Shown here: positions 47,799-55,521 of the stretch, one piece after another
How positions within the stretch are numbered: position 1 is the stretch's first letter
How the letters are laid out: each line of letters starts with the position of its first letter
Source: Sulfurovum sp.
GTDB lineage: Bacteria > Campylobacterota > Campylobacteria > Campylobacterales > Sulfurovaceae
Direction of reading: 5' to 3'
NCBI RefSeq assembly: GCF_015493435.1
Contig: NZ_WGDD01000054.1
Location: 97,932 to 161,931 of the forward strand
DNA: 64,000 nucleotides
Notes under the pieces: model-generated
Database searches by the model: none
Told to the model about the DNA's origin: nothing
The model's input: only the letters and a program-made list of their open reading frames with translations
Translations under genes and position numbers: made by a program

Positions 47799-47817
47799 GG
47801 CGGGCAGTTTGCCCGCC
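47799..47817 (+). terminator. Strong hairpin after the catalytic-subunit gene
   Basis: GGCGGGCA-GTT-TGCCCGCC is a perfect 8-bp GC-rich stem, 20 bases after the stop, followed by TTCCCC. The T tract is poor but the stem is stable, so it likely ends or attenuates the B-C-A transcript. Confidence 0.6.
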
Positions 47818-47951
47818 TTCCCCTGTGTATAGGATTTTCCAAATAATTTATGTTTTATTTAAGTCAAAATTATTTTGAAAGTGGTATAGTCACACCATAA
47901 TAACGCAGGATGCTGTGGGAATACAGTACCCTACAAAAGGTTCAACACACG

Positions 47952-48599
47952 ATGAATAGTATGAAACAGGAATTGGAAAACCGAAGTGCGCTTTATGCCT
48001 TGATCTCAAGACTGATGGTCACGGAAGTGGATGAAGCGTTTTTGGAGATCATTGAAAAAGAGGAGCAGTTCCTCTCCATGTTCCCCAATTATAAAAACTG
48101 GTCCAAGCGTGAAAAGTATACGCGAAAGGAATTGGTTGAGCAGTATTACAATGTCGACTATACCAGTCTCTTTTTAATGCATCTTGTACCGTATGAAAGT
48201 TTTTATGTCAGGGATGACCAAATGATCGACAGCGGCAAAGGCAATCCTGTGATCGAACTGTATGATGCACTGGACTTCAGGGTGGAACTTGAAAAAGCGA
48301 GAGTGGTCAGCGGCGATCATATAGGTGTGGAACTGGAGTTTATGTATATGCTCTGCAATGCACAGCTCAAAGCGCTTGAAGCAGAAGACAAAACAGGGAT
48401 ATGCGAACTTTTCCAGATACAGAAAGGGTTTATGAAGGACCACCTTCTTGAATGGGCACCGATGTTCCTCATCAATGCAAAAAGAGAATCGAGAACACCG
48501 CTGTACCATGACGGTGCCGAATTGGCACTGGAATTTCTATTGAGTGATTATGAATATATCACAGAGAAGCTCTCTGATTACTGTGAAGATATTGCGTAG
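47952..48599 (+). CDS. TorD/DmsD-family redox enzyme maturation chaperone
   Basis: A 215-residue helical cytoplasmic protein starting MNSMKQELENRSALYALISRLM, the typical start of TorD-like chaperones (RaxLYxLLSRLF style). It contains LVPYESFYVRDDQMIDS, matching the conserved (P)xES(V/F)Y..D motif, and EFMYMLCNAQ later. These chaperones bind Tat signal peptides of molybdoenzymes and hold export until the cofactor is inserted, so the upstream catalytic subunit is the expected client. An in-frame ATG at 47910 is less likely, since homology starts at 47952. TATAGT at 47883 may be its -10. Confidence 0.85.
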   Translation: MNSMKQELENRSALYALISRLMVTEVDEAFLEIIEKEEQFLSMFPNYKNWSKREKYTRKELVEQYYNVDYTSLFLMHLVPYESFYVRDDQMIDSGKGNPVIELYDALDFRVELEKARVVSGDHIGVELEFMYMLCNAQLKALEAEDKTGICELFQIQKGFMKDHLLEWAPMFLINAKRESRTPLYHDGAELALEFLLSDYEYITEKLSDYCEDIA

Positions 48600-48602
48600 C
48601 CT

Positions 48603-49727
48603 ATGAAATTACATTTTGATGCAGCACGCTGCGTAAGGGCAGCCAGTAAGTTTTCCAACTGTACCAAGTGTGTTGATGCTGCTCCCCAAAGTATACAGAT
48701 CACGGAGCAGCTGCCCGAATTTGCAAAAGCGACAGGGGTTGAAGCTTCTGCCTGTGTGGGTGCCTGTCCCACGGAAGCATTTGCCCTGAGCGGATTTTCG
48801 ACTACAGAATTTTTCTTTACGTTTCTGGAATCCAAAGTACGTCTCATCTCTCCGAGGGTCAATGTACCGTGTATTTCCGTCCTGAGTGTGGAACATCTCA
48901 TTTCACTGGCATTGGCAAGCGACGAGCCGGTAATGCTTGACCTGGCAGCCTATGAAGAGGGGACACTGCTTTTTGAACTCATTGAAGACCGCATTGAAGA
49001 AGCCAATTTTGTACTCTCTTCTTTTTCCGACAAAGCCCTGTTGACCAATCTTGATGATGTTCAAGACATACCTCATTCCGAGCATATCCGGAAGCAGGAT
49101 GAAAAAGATGTAGCCTCCCGGCGGGAATTTTTGACAAGAACAACGTCTGTCAAAGAAGTGCTCAAGCAGAAAAAAGCTTTTGACGAAGCAGTCAATGCCG
49201 AGGAACTTCAGCATTTTGAGATCGATGATGCCATTGTGGCCAAGATCAGAAACAAACAGCTTCCGGACAAGCGCAAAATACTTTTCACAACACTGAAACG
49301 TGCGGAGGTGCCGGATACCTTTGAAGTCCTGGCGGAAGAAGATGTGAGTTTTGTTTCCCAGAAATATGTAGATGATCACTGTACCAACTGTCAGATCTGT
49401 TACCGCATCTGTCCTACGGGAGCACTTTCGTCGGACGGAAAGTTTTCTATGATCCATTTTGATGCGATGCTTTGCGTCAAGTGCCGTCTCTGCCATGATG
49501 CCTGTGAACCCGATGCGATCCACTTGCAAAAAGGTTTTGAAGTGAAAGAATTTTTTGAACCGACACAGCGTACACTGGCATCTTTTGATGTAAAGCGTTG
49601 TGATGAATGCGGGAACTACTTTACCTATAGCGGCGGAGAACAGATATGTCCAAGGTGTGCTGTTGAAGAGGAAGAAGCGGTCTTTCTGCATGAAAATGCC
49701 AAGAAAATGTTCGGAGAAAAAGAATGA
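48603..49727 (+). CDS. Multi-cluster ferredoxin-like Fe-S protein
   Basis: A 374-residue protein without signal or membrane helices. The N-terminal part has CVRAASKFSNCTKCVDAAP and ACVGACPTEAF, a spread-out ferredoxin-like cluster site. The middle is non-ferredoxin. The C-terminal half has HCTNCQICYRICPTGA and LCVKCRLCHDACEPDAI (two [4Fe-4S] sites) and ends with RCDECGNYF and QICPRC, a zinc-ribbon or rubredoxin-like pair. Arrangement right after the chaperone suggests a cytoplasmic electron-transfer or cluster-maturation role (inference). It overlaps the next gene by ATGA. Confidence 0.8.
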   Translation: MKLHFDAARCVRAASKFSNCTKCVDAAPQSIQITEQLPEFAKATGVEASACVGACPTEAFALSGFSTTEFFFTFLESKVRLISPRVNVPCISVLSVEHLISLALASDEPVMLDLAAYEEGTLLFELIEDRIEEANFVLSSFSDKALLTNLDDVQDIPHSEHIRKQDEKDVASRREFLTRTTSVKEVLKQKKAFDEAVNAEELQHFEIDDAIVAKIRNKQLPDKRKILFTTLKRAEVPDTFEVLAEEDVSFVSQKYVDDHCTNCQICYRICPTGALSSDGKFSMIHFDAMLCVKCRLCHDACEPDAIHLQKGFEVKEFFEPTQRTLASFDVKRCDECGNYFTYSGGEQICPRCAVEEEEAVFLHENAKKMFGEKE

Positions 49728-50194
49728 GACCTGAAGAGATCAAACCTGATACCGGTCTGTGTACCATTCTGGGCTACAATGCCCAGACAGGATATATGCG
49801 CAGGTACTTCAACAAGATCATGAAGCAGCAGCATATCAATGCAACAGCGATCGCTTTGAATATCGGTGATGAACATTTTGACTTTACCATGAGCAGTGTG
49901 GGCCAGTCGAAAGTGGATAAAATGATGATAGAAAGAGAGTTCGCACAAAAGGCACTTGCCTACTGTGACGTGCTGAATGAAACGGCTCAAAGAGAGGGTC
50001 GTGTGGATTTTGTTGAAGTGGAAGAGGGAAAGGTCAAAGGCTATTGTCTGGATGATGAGGCTAAAGCACTGTTCGGGAAACCGGAATATCTGGATGACCA
50101 GATACTTTTTGTTGCCAAAACGATGCTGCTTGCTTCCCGCTGGTTCAATGCAAAAATCGATGTGGATGATATTCCACTGCTAATAGGAGAATAA
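49724..50194 (+). CDS. Unrecognised protein of the oxidoreductase accessory cluster
   Basis: I do not recognise this 156-residue protein. It is soluble with no signal, and has three scattered cysteines and no metal-site pattern. It begins LCTILGYNAQTGYMRRYFNKIM and has TAIALNIGDEHFDFTMSSV, which looks like an alpha/beta fold, faintly like the N-terminal substrate domain of shikimate dehydrogenases, though this is only a guess. Overlap with the Fe-S gene (ATGA) and the next gene starting one base after its stop show tight co-expression with the chaperone set. Confidence 0.7.
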   Translation: MRPEEIKPDTGLCTILGYNAQTGYMRRYFNKIMKQQHINATAIALNIGDEHFDFTMSSVGQSKVDKMMIEREFAQKALAYCDVLNETAQREGRVDFVEVEEGKVKGYCLDDEAKALFGKPEYLDDQILFVAKTMLLASRWFNAKIDVDDIPLLIGE

Positions 50195-50195
50195 G

Positions 50196-50651
50196 ATGAG
50201 AGATATGGAAACACTGAGAAAAGAATTTGAGAACTTTACCCTGAACGAAGACGCATGTGCAGATGGTACATGCAGCAGTGACGAAGAGGTAGAGTTAAAG
50301 GATTATCCTTCCTATACGGAAGTGCTGTATGCCAAGCTTGTCGCACCGTATGTCAGCGGTGTCTATATATCACGCTGGGACATCAAGGATATTGCACTGG
50401 TTGCGGGAGAATCGATGGCGATCCATCCGCGTAAACGTATGTTCGAATTGTTGATGAAGTATGCGGCGGACAAAGAAAATATGGAACTTGTACTCGATGC
50501 GCTGGAGCAGCATATGGAAGACAAGATCCTGATCTATGAAGAGCTGATAAGCGATTTCCCTGCTTCTGCGGAAATATTTCAGCCCAAAATCGACAAAGCA
50601 AGAAAAACGATAAAACTCTTTCCCCAGATCATCAAAGAGTACTTCGATTAG
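50196..50651 (+). CDS. Unrecognised acidic helical protein of the oxidoreductase accessory cluster
   Basis: I do not recognise this 151-residue protein. It is predicted mostly helical and acidic. Near the start it has NEDACADGTCSSDEEVE, holding its only two cysteines (CADGTC spacing, C-x4-C). A helical body follows with YPSYTEVLYAKLVAPYVSGVY and a repeated-looking pair of amphipathic helices (MELVLDALEQHMEDKILIYEEL). The size and helicity could suit an adaptor or a second chaperone. It is the last gene of the run and is followed by a bidirectional terminator. Confidence 0.7.
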   Translation: MRDMETLRKEFENFTLNEDACADGTCSSDEEVELKDYPSYTEVLYAKLVAPYVSGVYISRWDIKDIALVAGESMAIHPRKRMFELLMKYAADKENMELVLDALEQHMEDKILIYEELISDFPASAEIFQPKIDKARKTIKLFPQIIKEYFD

Positions 50652-50665
50652 CCGCTATTGCTCCA

Positions 50666-50699
50666 TAGACAAAAGAAGGGGAAAGCTTCTGTTTGTCTA
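50666..50699. terminator. Bidirectional terminator between convergent genes
   Basis: TAGACAAA (50666-50673) pairs with TTTGTCTA (50692-50699), with an inner GAAG/CTTC stem and a 7-base loop. It starts 14 bases after the plus-strand gene and its right arm includes the stop codon of the minus-strand L,D-transpeptidase. T-rich DNA follows on the plus strand. Confidence 0.6.
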
Positions 50700-51359
50700 A
50701 TTGCTTTTTACCCCTCTCTTGGCATCATATTCCCTGACATCATTTTTGAACTGATCCACTTCCTGATGGAGGAACTGGCTGTAGTGTCCCCGCATGACGA
50801 CAACAGGCATACCGACTTTTGCCCACTTGAAAAGGGCTGAAATATCCTGTCTTCCCACATGGATGCATCCGTGTGACATGGCAGCGGTATGCCCCAGATG
50901 GAGTGCCTGTCCGTCAGGAGTGAACTGCACTTCGAAGTCCATGTTGTTAATACCGCTGGGGTCCGGGTGTGTTTTTGACATATGGAAACGTCTTTTGGCC
51001 AGGACATGGAAAAGATTGTTGTTGGTCTCATGACCGCCTACAGGTACAAATTTGCCGTTCTTCTCTTTCAAATGTCCGCCGCCGGCACCTGAAGAGATCT
51101 TCCCGTGCCACCAGATGGTACCGTCACGGTCAACTGCATATACCTGCCCGTCGCTGCCGGGTTCTCTTACTGAGACGACAAAGAAGTCCTTTCCGCTCAG
51201 GTCCACGATATGCGGATTCTGAAAATTGACATCGGTCAGTTCAAATTTCGTGGCACTGAGCGGTTTGATGTTCACACGGTGTTTTCTGTATGTCTGGGCC
51301 GTCAGTACACCGGTGAACAGCAGGAATGCCGTAAGCAAAAGTCGTATTGTTTTCATCAT
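50697..51359 (-). CDS. Periplasmic L,D-transpeptidase (YkuD domain)
   Basis: The 220-residue protein has a signal peptide (about 1-21, ending LTAQT) and a YkuD domain whose active-site signature is LHLGHTAAMSHGCIHVG, with H155 region and catalytic C165 in SHGCIH. L,D-transpeptidases make 3-3 crosslinks in peptidoglycan or attach proteins to it; in Campylobacterota Pgp/Csd relatives shape the cell. GAGGAGG lies 7 bases before the ATG. It is divergent from the lipoprotein and the YcbB-like gene, so three wall genes cluster here. Confidence 0.9.
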   Translation of the reverse strand: MMKTIRLLLTAFLLFTGVLTAQTYRKHRVNIKPLSATKFELTDVNFQNPHIVDLSGKDFFVVSVREPGSDGQVYAVDRDGTIWWHGKISSGAGGGHLKEKNGKFVPVGGHETNNNLFHVLAKRRFHMSKTHPDPSGINNMDFEVQFTPDGQALHLGHTAAMSHGCIHVGRQDISALFKWAKVGMPVVVMRGHYSQFLHQEVDQFKNDVREYDAKRGVKSN

Positions 51360-51536
51360 GGAAAATCCTCCTCAGAATGTAATCTAATTGATTTATGGTA
51401 GCAGGTCTGCGATTATGATTGAATGAGAAGAGACACAAAAGAGAGGGGATAATCATAAATTTATCATATGTCTGAACACTTTGTACCAAATATGATAATT
51501 CTCTATTTTCATATTGTTATTCAATCGTATCTCCGC

Positions 51537-51542
51537 TATAAT
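51537..51542 (+). promoter_or_regulatory. -10 box of the lipoprotein-YcbB operon
   Basis: GCTATAAT, 35 bases before the lipoprotein ATG, with AGAGGG as ribosome site. The rest of the 218-base divergent gap is AT-rich without other structure. Confidence 0.55.
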
Positions 51543-51577
51543 TTAATCCAAATTATCAATGATCAAGAGGGAAAAAG

Positions 51578-51871
51578 ATGATGCGTTTTACCAAAATTTC
51601 AATGTTGGCAGCCGGTACCTTGGCGGTATTTCTATTCTCCGGCTGTGTCAGTTCCGAGTCGAGTGTGGCACCGGGCATCGAAGATTTCGTTTACAGAGGA
51701 CATGATTTCGGTCCGGACAGGGACAGTGATTACCGACGCGGGGTTATGGACGGATGCCGTACGACAGACGGGGACTATACCAAAGACCATGGACGCTTCA
51801 AGACGAATGAATCCTACCGTGCCGGCTGGGAGCATGGGCGTTTGCACTGCAAAGGAACATCCGTCCAATGA
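51578..51871 (+). CDS. Small lipoprotein of unknown function
   Basis: A 97-residue protein with a lipoprotein signal and lipobox LFSGC (Cys about 23). The mature part holds two short related segments, SDYRRGVMDGCRT and ESYRAGWEHGRLHC (YRxG...G pattern), each with one cysteine, so a disulfide is possible. I do not recognise the family. It overlaps the YcbB-like gene by ATGA, which suggests it works with that enzyme at the outer membrane (inference). Confidence 0.78.
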   Translation: MMRFTKISMLAAGTLAVFLFSGCVSSESSVAPGIEDFVYRGHDFGPDRDSDYRRGVMDGCRTTDGDYTKDHGRFKTNESYRAGWEHGRLHCKGTSVQ

Positions 51872-54036
51872 GATATATGATACAGGTTTTTGCAATACTT
51901 TTTCTGTCGTTGACGGTACTGTATGCTTCAGCGGATGATTTCAGAAAGATCCATGAAGAAGCGAACAGGGCTTTCAGCCAGGCTCTCTCAACGCAGATAC
52001 GCAGCAGTGCCGGTTCCGCTTCCGGAGCCGTACAGCAAGTCTATGCAGCGATCGGCTACAAGCCGGTATGGGTAGATAAAGAATATCTCTCTTCTTTCAG
52101 CGTAATGTTTCTCGGGGAATTGAAGGATGACCTTGACCATGGGGCACTTCTGTCGCTGAAACAACCGTATGAGGCTGTCATCAAAATGAGTAAAGATCTC
52201 AGTGAATCCTCTTCCATGGAGAAAAAGCTGCAGGTCGAACGGGCGATGATGCAGCTCTATGTCGACTACATCGATGCCATTCTCAAAGGAACGGACAGTA
52301 GGCTCACGCCTGCCGTACTGTTGAAAGAATCCTTGAAAAGAGACAGCCTGGTACACAGTTTCAACCTTCTTGCCAGCGCACGTATTGAGAAACGGACACC
52401 GGTAATCAGGAAAAATGAACGTATCCTCGGCAGCAAGATCAGGATCGATGGGAACCTGACGAAAAAATTGACCAGAGGAAGTGACAAAGAGCGCCTGAAA
52501 GAAATGTATAAGTGTTTGGATTTTCATCCGGTCTGGGTAAGCGAAAAAGGACTTTCTTCGTATACCGAAGAATTGTTTCATACCATTGAAACAGACAGGA
52601 TATTCGATCACAGCGGCCCGACCTACAGAACGTTTGAAAAGCTTAAATCCCTTCCGGTGCCCAAAACAAAAGAAGAGATCGTTGCCAGAGAATTTGCGAT
52701 CGCCAAACTCTATCAGGACTATATGGGCTACCTGCTTTACGGCGCGATCGACTGGAAGAAGTTCAAACAAAAATTACGGAAAACCCATAAACACGGGGCA
52801 TGGGACGTGCATGATGTGCTTCTTTCCCCTGAACTGCTCCTGATCGAATCGGTGCAGAAGAAAACGCTCAAACATGCATTTGAAAAAGTCAAACCGGCGT
52901 ATCCCGGGTACGATGCCATGGTCAAGGCCCTTCGTACGTACAGAAAGATCGCGCAGGCAGGCGGCTGGCCCGAACTGCCTGACTTCAAGGACCTTAAACC
53001 GGGTATGCATTCGTCTGTAGTACCGCTGCTTCGTGAAAGACTGAAGATCGAAGGAGATTATGTACCGTGTGCCGGTATCGCTGCGAACAGTATACATTAC
53101 GACAGCTGTCTGCTTGAAGCCGTGAAACGATTCCAGTCCCGGCACGGACTTGAAGCAGAAGGCTACATCGGAAAGATGACGCGTAAGGCACTGGCAGAAA
53201 CGGCTGCACATAAATATGTCCGGCTCAGACTTAATCTTGCGCGTCTGAAATGGCTCAAACGTGATAACAGCCGTTACCATATTGTCGTGAATATCCCGGA
53301 CTTTATGATCACTGTATATGATGAGTGGAAACCGATGGAAAAGATGCGTGTCGTTACCGGAAGAAAAGGACATGAAACACCTATTTTCTACAACAGGGTC
53401 AAACGGATCGTACTCAATCCGTACTGGCGTATCCCGCCGAGTATCATCCGTCATGAAACACTGCCGAAATTGAAAAAAGACCCGGGCTATACGAACAAAA
53501 AGCATATAGAGATCCATACCGGCTATTCCGAGCATTCTCCGCGGGTAAATCCGTATAAAGTCAACTGGCACAAATACGGCAGGAAACTGCCGCCCTATAA
53601 GTTTATGCAGTCTCCGGGTAATTTCAATGCCCTTGGAAAAGTAAAATTTCTTTTTCCCAACAGTTATTCCGTTTATATGCATGATACACCGGAGAAAGCA
53701 CTTTTCAAAAGAGATATCCGTGCCTACAGCCATGGCTGTGTGAGGCTGGCCAGACCTATCGATATGCTGGCAGCTTTTGCGGAGATGGACAAGAAGGTAG
53801 ATTTTGAAAAGGCAGAGAAGATCCTTGAAAAGAATAAAAAAACACCGATTCGTCTTTCCCGCTCCATACCCATAGATATGATCTATATTACCGCATGGGT
53901 CGACAAAACCGGAAAAGTACAGTTCAGGGATGATATCTACGGTTATGATGCACTTCAAATGGAAACAGCGAAATGGCTGCCTTCCCCGAAAGTGAAAGTC
54001 TCTTCTTCTCAGGAAAAAAATACCAAAGCATCATAG
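51868..54036 (+). CDS. YcbB-like L,D-transpeptidase with duplicated N-terminal scaffold
   Basis: A 722-residue periplasmic protein with a signal peptide (about 1-22). Two related segments at about 56-172 and 211-338 share PVWV(D/S)xxxLSS, a (F/M)xxxxLYxDY...L(L/K)G helix and a LLxES...(V/L)xH(S/A)F helix. A peptidoglycan-binding domain follows (about 390-450, LLEAVKRFQSRHGLEAEGYIG). The YkuD catalytic domain has VYMHDTPEKALF and catalytic C624 in YSHGCVRLARP. YcbB/LdtD-type enzymes make 3-3 crosslinks. Known family members carry one such N-terminal scaffold; here it appears duplicated. Confidence 0.9.
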   Translation: MRYMIQVFAILFLSLTVLYASADDFRKIHEEANRAFSQALSTQIRSSAGSASGAVQQVYAAIGYKPVWVDKEYLSSFSVMFLGELKDDLDHGALLSLKQPYEAVIKMSKDLSESSSMEKKLQVERAMMQLYVDYIDAILKGTDSRLTPAVLLKESLKRDSLVHSFNLLASARIEKRTPVIRKNERILGSKIRIDGNLTKKLTRGSDKERLKEMYKCLDFHPVWVSEKGLSSYTEELFHTIETDRIFDHSGPTYRTFEKLKSLPVPKTKEEIVAREFAIAKLYQDYMGYLLYGAIDWKKFKQKLRKTHKHGAWDVHDVLLSPELLLIESVQKKTLKHAFEKVKPAYPGYDAMVKALRTYRKIAQAGGWPELPDFKDLKPGMHSSVVPLLRERLKIEGDYVPCAGIAANSIHYDSCLLEAVKRFQSRHGLEAEGYIGKMTRKALAETAAHKYVRLRLNLARLKWLKRDNSRYHIVVNIPDFMITVYDEWKPMEKMRVVTGRKGHETPIFYNRVKRIVLNPYWRIPPSIIRHETLPKLKKDPGYTNKKHIEIHTGYSEHSPRVNPYKVNWHKYGRKLPPYKFMQSPGNFNALGKVKFLFPNSYSVYMHDTPEKALFKRDIRAYSHGCVRLARPIDMLAAFAEMDKKVDFEKAEKILEKNKKTPIRLSRSIPIDMIYITAWVDKTGKVQFRDDIYGYDALQMETAKWLPSPKVKVSSSQEKNTKAS

Positions 54037-54174
54037 CGGCAACATGGCTTTTGGCTTATATTATAATATGATGACCTTACTGCAAGGGGCAGAGAATTTC
54101 GCTTTTATGGGGTAGTTCGCCGAAGTGGAAGATGACTGCGTATTTTATGTTTTCTAGTGTTAATATTTTTTTTG

Positions 54175-54180
54175 TATAAT
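54175..54180 (+). promoter_or_regulatory. -10 box of the malic enzyme gene
   Basis: TTGTATAAT holds a perfect TATAAT preceded by TG, 30 bases before the ATG. The 174-base gap otherwise holds AT-rich DNA with another TATTATAATATG near 54058, whose role is unclear. Confidence 0.55.
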
Positions 54181-54210
54181 AGCATCATATCAAAATTATA
54201 AAGGTTGAAA

Positions 54211-55515
54211 ATGTCAAAAGAATTATCATTTGAGGAAGCGTCACTGAATTATCATAGAGCCAAAGGCGAATTTGATACGAACGGGAAAACAGGAACACTT
54301 TTAACAAAACCGTGTAATACAGAAGAGGAACTTTCTATGGCATACAGTCCCGGTGTGGCATATCCTTGTCTCGAGATTGAAAAAGATGAAGAAAAAGCGT
54401 ACGAGTACACCAATAAAGGCAACCTGGTTGCCGTTGTCAGTGATGGTACCGCAGTGCTTGGACTTGGCGATATAGGGCCTTTGGCCGGTAAACCGGTTAT
54501 GGAAGGCAAAGGGGTTCTTTTTAAATCTTTTGCAAATGTAGATGCAGTTGACATTGAACTTAATACCAAAGATACAGAAGAAATTATCAAGATCGTTGCG
54601 GCTATGGCTGACAGTTTTGGCGGTATCAATCTCGAAGATATTTCAGCACCAAGATGTTTTGAGATCGAAGATAGACTTAAAGAGATCTGTAATGTGCCTG
54701 TATTCCACGATGATCAGCACGGAACAGCCGTGATTACAACAGCAGGGCTCATCAATGTACTTGAGATGAGTGGTAAAAAAGCAGAAGATTTAAAAGTGGT
54801 TGTTATTGGTGCCGGTGCCTCTGGTATCGCATGTGCCTCTATGTACAAAAGACTTGGTGTAAAAAATATTACCATGCTTGACTCTAAAGGTGTCATTCAC
54901 AGTGGTAGAGATGACCTCAATAAACAAAAACAAATGTTTGCATTTGATACAGAAGACAGAACACTTGAAGATGCGATGAAAGGTGCCGATATGGTACTTG
55001 GTCTTTCCGGTGCTGACCTTATTGACCCTGAGTGGGTAAAAACAATGAGTGATACAAGCCCAATTATTTTTGCCTGTGCAAACCCAAATCCTGAGATCAA
55101 GCCGCCACTTGCAAAAGAGGCACGTCCGGATGTTATCATCGGAACAGGAAGAAGTGACTATCCCAACCAGGTCAACAATGTACTCGGATTCCCGCAAATC
55201 TTCCGCGGGGCACTGGATGTAAGAGCGACAAAAATTACAGAAAATATGAAAATGGCAGCTTCAAGAGCATTGGCTTCACTTGCAAAAGAGACAGTTCCTG
55301 ATAGCGTTAAAAAAGCACATGGTCGTGAGACAATGGAATTCGGAACAGAGTACATCATCCCTTCTCCTTTTGACAGAAGAGTACTTGTCTATGTTGCTTC
55401 AGCCGTAGCGCAGGCAGCAGTGGAAGACGGTGTGGCACGGATAAAAGAGTTTGACATCGATGCCTACAGAGAGAAGCTTCAGCATTTGGCTGAGCATCTG
55501 GACGGCAAACACTAA
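54211..55515 (+). CDS. NAD(P)-dependent malic enzyme
   Basis: Malic enzyme decarboxylates malate to pyruvate, here likely supplying pyruvate and NAD(P)H. The start ATG has AAAGG six bases upstream; a TTG six bases earlier is less likely. The 434-residue protein is the short form without phosphotransacetylase domain. Seen: [35 protein letters not shown] (catalytic region), [16 protein letters not shown], the nucleotide fold [24 protein letters not shown] and the terminal [10 protein letters not shown]. It reads like a highly expressed gene. Confidence 0.95.
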   Translation: MSKELSFEEASLNYHRAKGEFDTNGKTGTLLTKPCNTEEELSMAYSPGVAYPCLEIEKDEEKAYEYTNKGNLVAVVSDGTAVLGLGDIGPLAGKPVMEGKGVLFKSFANVDAVDIELNTKDTEEIIKIVAAMADSFGGINLEDISAPRCFEIEDRLKEICNVPVFHDDQHGTAVITTAGLINVLEMSGKKAEDLKVVVIGAGASGIACASMYKRLGVKNITMLDSKGVIHSGRDDLNKQKQMFAFDTEDRTLEDAMKGADMVLGLSGADLIDPEWVKTMSDTSPIIFACANPNPEIKPPLAKEARPDVIIGTGRSDYPNQVNNVLGFPQIFRGALDVRATKITENMKMAASRALASLAKETVPDSVKKAHGRETMEFGTEYIIPSPFDRRVLVYVASAVAQAAVEDGVARIKEFDIDAYREKLQHLAEHLDGKH

Positions 55516-55521
55516 AATCAT

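Noticed and set aside
52774..53958. Minus-strand open frame of 394 codons opposite the YcbB-like gene
   Set aside because: Antisense shadow; the sense strand has clear signal peptide, binding and catalytic motifs.
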